From assembly GCA_905221615.1 (NCBI GenBank), contig CAJNDT010004001.1, positions 1,458,474-1,522,473 of the forward strand: 64,000 nt of DNA. The letters run 5' to 3'. Shown piece after piece: positions 56,180 through 64,000 of this stretch. A model generated the notes under the pieces. That model did no database searches. It had not been told where the DNA came from and saw nothing but the letters and a program-made list of their open reading frames with translations. Position 1 is the stretch's first letter. Each line of letters starts with the position of its first letter. The translations under genes were made by a program, and so were the position numbers. Origin of the DNA: Symbiodinium sp. CCMP2592 (Eukaryota > Sar > Dinophyceae > Suessiales > Symbiodiniaceae).

Positions 56180-56407
56180 AATAAGAGTCGTGCACGAGGA
56201 AGCCTTATTCCGACCTGCCTCATCCCAGCTTTTGAATCCCGACCTTGGAGGCATTCCGAAACCCTAAAGCCCCAGCCCTACCTGGACCCTATAAAACCTT
56301 CCTTTATAAGGCTCCCCTGTAATTATGAACTCCTTATATAAAACCTTAAAAGGTAGCTTAGTTGGGATTAAGATAAATCCTAGACGTAAGCCCAAACTCT
56401 CCACAAG

Positions 56408-56564
56408 CAGGCACTGCTGAGTTTGAGCTTGGCCAGTCTCGTAGCATGGCTGTGTTGTGGGGCTTACTTGAAGCCAACACACCCTACCTTTTGCAGCTGT
56501 CCAGCATTTCACATGACGGTCTTCATACAGAACATGCAAAAACACAATCTTCCATTATGTGCAG
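56408..56564 (+). CDS. Exon 1 seen of gene D, unknown
   Basis: Reads GTAEFELGQSRSMAVLWGLL, EANTPYLLQLSSISHDGLHT, then EHAKTQSSIMC to a canonical GCAG-GTAAGG donor. Joins in frame to 56674 (MCR-WDTWPSTVV). No recognised domain. Confidence 0.6.
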
Positions 56565-56673
56565 GTAAGGTCTATACGGTGCGAAACTTTCAACAGGTCT
56601 TAACCTTAAACTCTATGAGCCACAAGCCAACTAAGTGCCAAACCCCAAAGGAGAAAGCTTGTTGCTTTCTCAG

Positions 56674-56714
56674 GTGGGACACGTGGCCTTCGACGGTCGT
56701 GTCCTCGAAATTCG
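56674..56714 (+). CDS. Gene D, next exon
   Basis: After TTTCTCAG the frame reads WDTWPSTVVSSKF to a GTGAGT donor. Without splicing it would run on to a stop near 56777. Its phase does not fit the exon at 57073, so an exon may be missing or the two belong to different genes. Confidence 0.5.
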
Positions 56715-56939
56715 GTGAGTTGCAGCACCGTGTCCCGCGACGTTCAGAAACCCCCAGAATCCTTAAGTTAAGGGTTTAAGGGTTTGGGGTTTAAGGATTT
56801 AGGGTTCAGGGTTAATATAAGGGGTTTGGGGTTTAAGGTTTAGGGTTTAAGGATTTAGGGTTTAGGGTTCAGGGGTTTAGGGTTTAAGGACCCTGCACAG
56901 GTTGTCGGGTCGTATTGTGCCGGACAACAGCATACTGTA

Positions 56940-57036
56940 AGGACCTGATTAAGAAACCCTGGGGTTATAGCACCGAAATAGCAGGATTCATATAAGGAAC
57001 CCTAATAAAGGCCCAAGGTTTCTTAATCAGGTTCCT
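56940..57036. mobile_element. Foldback element family K, copy 1
   Basis: AGGACCTGATTAAGAAACCC and its complement GGTTTCTTAATCAGGTTCCT. A second copy lies at 59999-60096. Intronic or intergenic to gene D. Confidence 0.8.
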
Positions 57037-57072
57037 ACATTATTGCTCATATGAGCCGCAGTCAGACCTAAG

Positions 57073-57290
57073 GGGCCCGCTGACAAGGGCATCGGATTCG
57101 ATACAAAGATTGCTGATCATGTTATGGCCCCTATTCTGGGCGTTCCTCTGGTTGGCTCTTAGGACTGTAACTTTTGGGGTTTCTATATGGACTACAATAA
57201 GGGGGCTAGAAGTTCAACTTTTAGGAGGGGTTCAGAAGTCAGCCAAGTATTGGGGGTGCCTATCAGGGAGCCATGTCTTGTTGTGTCGAT
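57073..57290 (+). CDS. Exon interrupted by a family A element
   Basis: GPADKGIGFDTKIADHVMAP up to 57131, then after the element GGAYQGAMSCC. The Ile codon sits in the TATT target duplication. Read across with one TATT copy the frame is continuous; with the element left in it is broken. No standard donor lies at the left boundary. Confidence 0.5.
57136..57247 (+). mobile_element. Foldback element family A, copy 5
   Basis: 112 bp, CTGGGCGTTCCTCTGGTTGG to GGTTCAGAAGTCAGCCAAG, with perfect duplication TATT (57132-57135, 57248-57251). Confidence 0.9.
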
Positions 57291-57556
57291 TAGCTTCAAT
57301 TTCAACAAGCTTAGATATTGAGATTAAAATCATTGGAATAGTTCCGAAAGCTCACGAACGAGAAGCGAAGAAGATCTAAGGGTTCAGGGTTTAGGAGTTG
57401 TTGGCTCCTGCTTACGATGGCTTACGTCAGATTCAAGCGGGCAAGGTCTACCGTTCAGGATTCGGGTTTCAACGAAAGGTTTTAGGGTGCAGCGGGGCTT
57501 GCTGCCCATCCTGGCAGAGTCGTTGCAGGCTAGTTGCAAAAGAACAGGGATTGTAA

Positions 57557-57657
57557 CGGTTGGTGATATAAATCCTGCACGACCCATAATAAGGAATATA
57601 CCATAATTCCCATAGTCTAGGGTCATTCAGGCAATGCAGGATTTATATGATCCACCG
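57557..57657. mobile_element. Foldback element family B, copy 5
   Basis: CGGTTGGTGATATAAATCCT to GGATTTATATGATCCACCG, TAA on both sides. Confidence 0.85.
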
Positions 57658-57659
57658 TA

Positions 57660-59090
57660 ATTAGTCCATTTCGAACCCCCCAAAAGATCCTTGAACCGTC
57701 ACGAGGTCACCTGAACACAGGGCTCACTCTCCGCACGATCCGCATCAAGAATGGAGCCCGGGGGCTCATGATTCAGTGTTGGGAGATTTGTCCGGGCCCT
57801 ACAGTTTTTAAGAGTTTAGTCTAGAGTGGGCAGCTGATGCCTGTTAAGTCTCAATCCATACTTCTGGTGCTTCCGGGTGTGGGGGTTCTGAAGCTTGATT
57901 GCGGGACTAATGGCTTACAGCTGATGAACTTTGGCAGCACATGATGCAGTATTCCAAACGGAGGAGTAGCACCGTGCTGCTTTTGAGCTTTGTGAGAGTT
58001 GGAGAGATCTTTGCAGAATCGTTTCCCGAGACCCTAAACCCTGAACCCTAAAAGCTAAACTGGGAAGTCGAGCGAGATGTTCTCTTTCGGCTCATTTGTC
58101 GGATTGCATAACCCTCCGTTGGCGCTCATTTTCAGATTGACTACGCAAGACCTGCTCTAATGCATCAGCAACGTCTCCTCGATTCGGGCTACACCTTGTG
58201 ATGGAGACTGGTGGTGATTGATTCACTAGCCACAAAAACCTTAGCTTCTCAAGGTTGTTATCTCTCTATGAGAGTGTGTATGTTCAGCTAGTCCTAGGCA
58301 GCCTTTCTGCGCACAACTTGTGCTGAGGTCGCCGAAGTGCGGGCAGGTGCGACTCTGCATCCCAGCCGCAAGTTTGCGCATGTCGGGCGTCGGTTTAGCA
58401 GTAAAACTGCTAGTTTTACAGATCGAAAAGGGCCGATAATTGAAAAGGTTAACTTTTTGTGGGGCTAAGGTATTCAGCCCCTTAGATGACTTTTTGTAAA
58501 CCCTGCCAAGAGAAGTTCCAAACATATAATACTGCCCTGTAGAGCCCCCACCGGTCCTTTTCGGTATGCTTTCGTGTAGTATATCCCCAAAAAACCGTAT
58601 TCAAAGCCGTTCAAGCCAGTATCACTGAGGTTTAGGGTTTGGCGCTCGGTCCATGATATGACGGATACTATTAAGGTCCCTAACAACAGCCAATAAGGCC
58701 CTAAACCCAAAGGTTCTACAGGTCAGGAACTCGGAATGTAAGTAGAGTTTGGGTTGGGGGGTTCCGTTCAGGGTTCCATGGCTACTAGTTATACGGCTTT
58801 GGGTTTCAGAGTTTGAATCGAGGGTCAAGGTGCAGGGCTGGCTTTCAAAACCCCTAAACCCTAAATCCCCGAACCTCTAACCCGTAAACCCTAAACCCAG
58901 GCCACCGGGACGATCTAGAAAGTAGATCCCCTAATTTGGGGCCCTCTACTACTAAGGGTGCTTTATAGGAACCCCCCATTACGGGACCTCCCGGGGGTCT
59001 GGGAAATTTAAACCCTCTTTCTCAAGAGCCTCGCAGCTCTGCCATCGAAGCCGAGCAGTTCGAGGGGGCATGGAGTCTTAACCTCTTACC
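57660..59090. other. Stretch with only weak exon candidates
   Basis: A minus-strand frame at about 58410-58250 (TPDMRKLAAGMQSRTCPHFG) and one at about 58190-58090 (DALEQVLRSQSENERQRRVM) are possible exons without set boundaries. CCCTAAA words at 58030-58055 and 58850-58900. Confidence 0.35.
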
Positions 59091-59095
59091 TGGGG

Positions 59096-59416
59096 GTGCC
59101 GAATAACTTCGTGGATCCACGAACCACGTTGACTTATTCAACGATTTGGCACAACATCACGGCCTCCCTCGCCGATTTGCACCACACCTCAGTCGAAGAA
59201 CGCCTGACCAGACTTCGAATTTGGTGCTGGACGGCGTACGGGCTGAATCGGCTCGCAGGCCAGATGCCATACCTCGAATCGATGACGACTTTCTTCCGAG
59301 AACAGGCAGCCGCTAATTATCCTGGCTTGCACATCGAACATGCTCTCGCCTGCTATGAGAAGCGCATTTGCACAGCACGACAGGATGCGGGACATCGTCG
59401 CTGCCGAAATCCCTAG
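59096..59416 (+). CDS. Open frame, possible exon
   Basis: Reads PNNFVDPRTTLTYSTIWHNI, LRIWCWTAYGLNRLAGQMPY, then ANYPGLHIEHALACYEKRIC. Mixed composition and Trp/Tyr content suggest a real coding exon. The complementary frame 59189-59422 is also open. Boundaries unknown. Confidence 0.45.
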   Translation: MPNNFVDPRTTLTYSTIWHNITASLADLHHTSVEERLTRLRIWCWTAYGLNRLAGQMPYLESMTTFFREQAAANYPGLHIEHALACYEKRICTARQDAGHRRCRNP

Positions 59417-59562
59417 CAGCATCGGAGGTAACCTTCAACCTTTTTTTATTGGGGCAGTATAGTCCCTATCTAATCTGATTAGCTTGAGGATGAGACTTGT
59501 CCGGGGCCTTGCCTGCCGCGTGCGATAGTAGGGAATGGAAGAATGGTAGACCCAAAGCCCTA

Positions 59563-59633
59563 AGCCCTAAACCTTAAACCCTAAACCCTAAACCCTAGGC
59601 CCTAAGCCCTAAACTCTAAACCCTAAACCCTCA
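59563..59633 (+). repeat. Interstitial CCCTAAA array
   Basis: About nine CCCTAAA/CCCTAAG units. Confidence 0.9.
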
Positions 59634-59998
59634 ACCAACCAACGGAGAGGAAACCCCACTCTGCGCAAACCGTACGTCAGCCAAGGCTCTTCGACTCGGT
59701 CCCGGAATCCGAAGAGAAGGCCACCGCCCTCAAAATCGCCCAGGTTTAGGGTTTAGGGCTAAGGGTTTAGGGTTTAGGGTTTATAGCACCGAAGTAAGAG
59801 TGGGATCTCGCAGTTGGGTACAGTCTGTAGTGTGGAAATGCAGATACATGTACGTATACCGATACCGATACTTATGCATGTAGGTATGTAGGTGTTAGGT
59901 ACGTATGTATTAGGATCTAGAGTTTAAGGTTGGGTGCTGCCTCCACTCAACGACAGGTGGATAATACTTTTTCATGTAGACATGACGCCTTTAATAGT

Positions 59999-60096
59999 AG
60001 GAAATTGATTAAGAAACCCGGGCCCTATAACCCGCAAACAGTAGGATTCGTACAAGGAACCCTAAGAAAGGCCCAGGGTTGCTTAATCAGGTTCCG
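59999..60096. mobile_element. Foldback element family K, copy 2
   Basis: GGAAATTGATTAAGAAACCC to GGGTTGCTTAATCAGGTTCC. Same internal words GGATTC and AAGGAACCCTAA as copy 1. Confidence 0.8.
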
Positions 60097-60530
60097 ACAT
60101 TAGCCCCGCTGTAGACCGCCTTTACTAGTAGCCCCTAAACCATAAACCTGAAACAACCCTAAACCCTAAGCTATCCGAAGCCCTAAGCCCTAACAAACTC
60201 TCGGACCAACAGACTGCCACAGCCTGTGGGCAGGCGTTTGGGTTCAGGCCGCAGGCTCCCTGGTGCTTAGTAGGGAATGGGGGAATGGATCCCTATAGTA
60301 GTCCCTACATGTCCCCAATAATCGCCCCCATAACCCATCCCCCATAACCTACTAAGACTGAGTACTTACCAGTACAGATTTGTTCGAGGTGTCGAATAAC
60401 GTGCCGTCGTGAAAGGTTTACCGTACGGACTTTCTTCATCCAGGTGTCTGACGCTAGCGGTGGGAGAGGCTTTAAGTCGATGGGAGTGCCGCATGCTCAC
60501 AGAACTCAGGTTGGATAATATCGATGAGGA

Positions 60531-60767
60531 TTACTTGACTGAAGGTTTCGAAGAACTCAGCACACGGAATGTTGAAAGCAGAGCCTCATACACCTCCCTG
60601 CTTGCGTGGACGAGAAAAGCAGGCAGCATGCGCACACGTGTAAGGAACTGCCAGAAGTCGCCATGAACCATTGAAAGGGAAATAGTCCACGACCGGCCGC
60701 CTTCAACTTCATTAACCCACAGAGCTTGGAGAGTAGGAGCTTCCACGTCGGTGACAGAAAAGCTCAT
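60531..60767 (-). CDS. Minus-strand N-terminal exon, unknown gene
   Basis: ATG at 60767: MSFSVTDVEAPTLQALWVNE, VEGGRSWTISLSMVHGDFWQ, then FLTRVRMLPAFLVHASREVY. Well-mixed residues of a folded domain; not recognised. The 3' end is approximate, since a stop follows SVK at 60531. The plus-strand frame over the same bases is less convincing. Confidence 0.5.
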   Translation of the reverse strand: MSFSVTDVEAPTLQALWVNEVEGGRSWTISLSMVHGDFWQFLTRVRMLPAFLVHASREVYEALLSTFRVLSSSKPSVK

Positions 60768-61019
60768 TTTTGTTTCCTGGGCGTTTGCTTGCGACCGGGA
60801 ACACTTCCACCACAGGCGAAAATGAAACTAAGTCAGGCTCTCGAGCCTTGTAGGTGAGTAATACGCCTCATATTGACTTTAGTTTTTTGGTTGGGGGATT
60901 ATCAACATATGTCAGTAGGCTTTGGAGTCGCTGGCGAGCCTTCTGGCACCGCACGCCCCAACCCACGAACCCGAAGCATGAAACCAACGGTTTAAGGTTT
61001 CGGGTTTAGGACGGGTAGT

Positions 61020-61185
61020 AAGGTAGTAACGTATCAGATAGTGTCGTCGCGAGTGTCAGCTCGACCCCTCTCATTGATTTGAAGAAGCGGGGGAAAGGGG
61101 GGGCTCTTGCTGTAACCGGGCTACTGGACAACGAGGCCTGCTGCAAAAAGGGCATGTCGACTCGGAATTGTATGGCCCTTTTTCT
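61020..61185 (-). CDS. Possible minus-strand exon
   Basis: Reads RAIQFRVDMPFLQQASLSSS then FPRFFKSMRGVELTLATTLS. Not recognised; ends approximate. Lies upstream of the 60767 start, so it probably belongs to a different gene or is not coding. Confidence 0.35.
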
Positions 61186-61367
61186 AAGGACCCCGAGCCC
61201 CGTTTCTTTAACGAACCACCCCGGAACCCAAAACCCCAAGCCCAAGTAAACTCTACACCCCAAGAACCAAAGCCCATTTCAAGACAGGGCAACCGCCGCG
61301 CCAAGCAAATCCTCTAGTTAAAGGACTCCACGTTCTGAAACCGACGGTGTAGGGTTTCGGGTTCATA

Positions 61368-61468
61368 CGGTAGATGATGTAAAACCTGCATTACCTTAAT
61401 GACCCTAAACTAAGGGAATTATGGAATATTCCTTATTATGAGTCATGCAGGATTTAAATCATCAACCG
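61368..61468. mobile_element. Foldback element family B, copy 6
   Basis: CGGTAGATGATGTAAAACCT to GGATTTAAATCATCAACCG, TA on both sides. Confidence 0.85.
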
Positions 61469-62465
61469 TAGACCCTGCTTTTACCTGCATGACACTACAT
61501 GACAATCTGCTAGCCCCCCCCGCCCCCTGGCTGATAGTTCTTCTGAGAACGTTTGGCTTGCATCTACAGGGGCGTAGTGTTCCTTAATCGTTAGTGATTG
61601 ATTTATGCTGTTCTATACACCCACAAATCACATATCCGCATAATCCCTGGAGAACATTTATACTTCAAGTAAAACCCGTACACACCGCCTGTTCTAGAGA
61701 AAAGGTCCAAACACCTAATGTTCACTGGGTCTTCGCACAATATTAACTTCAAGAAATGTCCCACACCTACGTAGCACACCTAATTGTTGAGTACCTTGGA
61801 GCCTGAACGAAATTCTACAGGACCTTCGGACAAACTTTCTACAGTCCTTGCGGAATCCCAAAAAAACTCCCATCAAACTCCAAACCCTAAACACTCCCTA
61901 AGCTCTAAGCCCCTAATCCTCAAAAAGGAGACGGAATTGAAAGCCTCGGCCTGCCTCGGCGCGGCAAACTGGGCTGCAATGGTGATTTCTGAGCCTAAAG
62001 ATGTTTGTGAACCTCAGCGGGATGTCACCTGACGATTTAGGCAGGATTTTGGGACTTAGTAACTAGGGTTATAAGTAAGGTAGCTATACTTACAACCACT
62101 TATAACCCCAATTACGGTAGATAGGTCCCATGATCCTTTAAATACAGGGTTTAGACGGTTTGGTGGTGGTTAGGCTTCTACTCGGTTCCAAATCCCCCAA
62201 ATTACGGCAGGAACCCTAATGTCACAGACTGAGTATGTGTTCGCAGTTTAAGGGAGAATGACTCACTTGAGTGCACGCTGGAGCGTTTGGGTTCATTAGC
62301 CTTGGTTAACATAGAAGCCTGAATAGATTGCCAACAAATATTGTTCCTTTAGGTTCCTTTCTATAAGTTTACATACTATGTCCCACAACCCTGTTCATTA
62401 CGGCCCCTATAGCTTCGGGCTCCTCACTAGAACTGTACTAGACTATGTACCAAACCCCTCTTCGA

Positions 62466-62519
62466 AGTGTTACGGCGCCTATGTGACGGGCCTAGGAGGA
62501 GTCCTTGGCTTGGCGTTTC
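62466..62519 (+). CDS. Possible membrane-type exon
   Basis: Frame CYGAYVTGLGGVLGLAF to a CG-GTGAGG donor. Gly/Leu-rich like a membrane helix. Short, so weak. Confidence 0.3.
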
Positions 62520-62553
62520 GGTGAGGGAGCAGTCTCAACGTTGCCTCTTCTGT

Positions 62554-62607
62554 TGTAGTTTAGTAGGAGTCGGAAAGTTTAACCTTTTATTTCTGTGGCT
62601 TATTAGG
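62554..62607 (+). mobile_element. Family N fragment (right half)
   Basis: TAGTTTAGTAGGAGTCGGAA then AGTTTAACCTTTTATTTCTG and TGGCTTATTAGGG match the right half of the element at 46667-46768. Confidence 0.6.
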
Positions 62608-63190
62608 GTGGTCAGTATTTCAGCCCTAACCACCTGTTTGGTAAGGGTGCCGCAATATTAATGCGACATACACAGGAACCCGTATTTAGAGAGCTACACA
62701 CGTTTTTTTGCTATGCCGCTGGCAAGATGTCTTCCCTATAACCAAAATCTCATGAGACCCTGGTTAAACTCTCTAAATCACAATACGACTCAATACGAGC
62801 GCTTCGAAACTTAAATGTATACTCCATACCTACTAGGACTGAGTAGTCCCTTATTCCCTTTTTAGGGGTTTAGCTTCTCTTATAGCCCCCTTTAAACCAA
62901 AAAGGGCATCCTGTTTTTACTAGGTTGCTCTTGGGTCTAGCCTACTGAAGGGTCTCGGGGATTTAGTCAGGAGGTTGAAAAGCATACACGGCCAGAAGTC
63001 CTTTTTGGAAAAGTTTATGGTATTTCCAAACCTGCATACGGCCTGTTTAGGCTTATGATACACCCCTGACCCTAAACCCTAGCCCCAACCCAAAACTCGT
63101 CCGAGATTGTGACCCTAAACCCCACTTGAAGGATCCTGGGACATAGTAGCTAGGTTCATAAACAAGGTAACTATACCTACAATTACTTAT

Positions 63191-63302
63191 CTTGGTGTTC
63201 TTCTGGTTGGCTCTTCGGACTTTAACTTTTGGGGTTTCTACATGGACTACAGTAAATGGGCTAAAAGTTTAACTTTTAGGAGGGGTTCAGAAGTCAGCCA
63301 AG
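63191..63302 (+). mobile_element. Foldback element family A, copy 6, nested
   Basis: 112 bp with perfect duplication TTAT. It is inserted within a family C element whose arms lie at 63127-63160 and 63335-63353. Confidence 0.9.
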
Positions 63303-63652
63303 TTATAACATTCATTAATTTACTTGTAACGTTACTTACTAAGTCCCCATGTAGAAGTAAACCCCGAACTCTCGAGGCGCCTACAGAACCCTCTATCGGA
63401 AGACGAAGTGGAGGAAGCGCCCCTACAAGACCTTCTTTCTACACCCTTGAAGGTCTTAGTAGCTGCATGGATACATTTTTTGTATACACTTTTCTGGGTA
63501 ATACTACCCACTACAACACTAAAAGTGTACACTTGTGGGGGCTTATGAACTCAGCAGCTAACCCTAAGGCTCTAAGGACTTTAAAGCTTTTGGGTCCAAA
63601 GACCATACTATATAAGGTTTTTGGGCCAGTTTGAGCCTTAGTGTAAGAGGCA

Positions 63653-63753
63653 CGTTTAATGATATAAATCCTGCATGACCCATAATAAGGAATATACCAT
63701 AATTCCCATAGTTTAGGGTCATTAAGGTCATGCAGGATTTCTATCATCAACCG
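63653..63753. mobile_element. Foldback element family B, copy 7
   Basis: Left end CGTTTAATGATATAAATCCT then GCAT; right end GGATTTCTATCATCAACCG. Confidence 0.85.
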
Positions 63754-64000
63754 TAGGTGGACCCTAGGCTCTCTAGAGACTCTACACCCGACGCTCCAGA
63801 GCCACCACGCCAACTTCAAACCCACATCCTAAACCCCAAAAACCCGAAACAGTAAAGATATTACTGTAGTCCTAATTACGATTTCTATTCTTATTGTTTT
63901 TGTTGTTCTACAACAGCAATACTAGTGATCTCTAAACCCTAAACACTACCCTAACCCCTAAACCCTTTTCTTGCACCCCTAAGCCTCAGTTTTGGTGAAG

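Overview
ORGANISM. The window is eukaryotic nuclear DNA, most likely from a dinoflagellate of the Symbiodiniaceae/Suessiales type. Seen in the sequence: short exons separated by introns whose 5' ends are GT, GC or GA; degenerate TTTAGGG-type repeats scattered through introns and spacers; long trinucleotide and dinucleotide microsatellites; and a large load of short foldback elements. From memory and not searched: the minus-strand exon families resemble protein families greatly expanded in Symbiodinium genomes. No bacterial, plasmid, phage or CRISPR feature was seen.

LAYOUT. 1-17524 is one assembly piece, 17525-17624 is a run of exactly 100 N, and 17625-64000 is a second piece. The last 16163 bases of the left piece (1362-17524) are almost identical to the first 16164 bases of the right piece (17625-33788). 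Both copies abut the gap, so this looks like an unmerged contig-end overlap (false duplication) rather than a biological tandem duplication. Collapsed, the locus would be about 47.7 kb. Every gene between 1.4 and 17.5 kb therefore appears twice.

GENES, LEFT HALF (all minus strand). Gene A1 runs from about 17159 to 14967 (second copy 33417 to 31217). Gene A2 runs from about 13.9 to 10.6 kb (second copy 30.14 to 26.84 kb) and carries motifs like those of a cytosine-5 DNA methyltransferase. Gene B runs from 8093 to the left window edge (second copy 24338 to 17652, cut at the gap). For gene B many exon boundaries can be set to the base.

GENES, RIGHT HALF. The best gene is a complete ten-exon protein kinase on the plus strand at 46534-50534. 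Its 1251 coding bases close in frame, giving 416 residues. Smaller supported exons on both strands lie at 36.3, 43.3, 46.0 (minus), 53.2-53.9, 54.6 (minus), 56.4-57.3, 59.1, 60.6 (minus), 61.1 (minus) and 62.5 kb. The rest, from about 35 kb on, is packed with at least ten families of roughly 90-130 bp inverted-repeat (MITE-like) elements, some nested.

WHAT STANDS OUT. Some of these foldback elements appear to be introns (introners). Two introns of the kinase gene consist of a 4-bp target duplication (GTGC) plus one element: the left duplication supplies the GT donor and the element's right end supplies the AG acceptor. Across gene B and the kinase, seven of sixteen placed introns begin with the same 4-5 bases with which the next exon begins, including GC-AG and GA-AG introns. 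That is the pattern expected if introns arose by insertion of elements with 4-bp target duplications.
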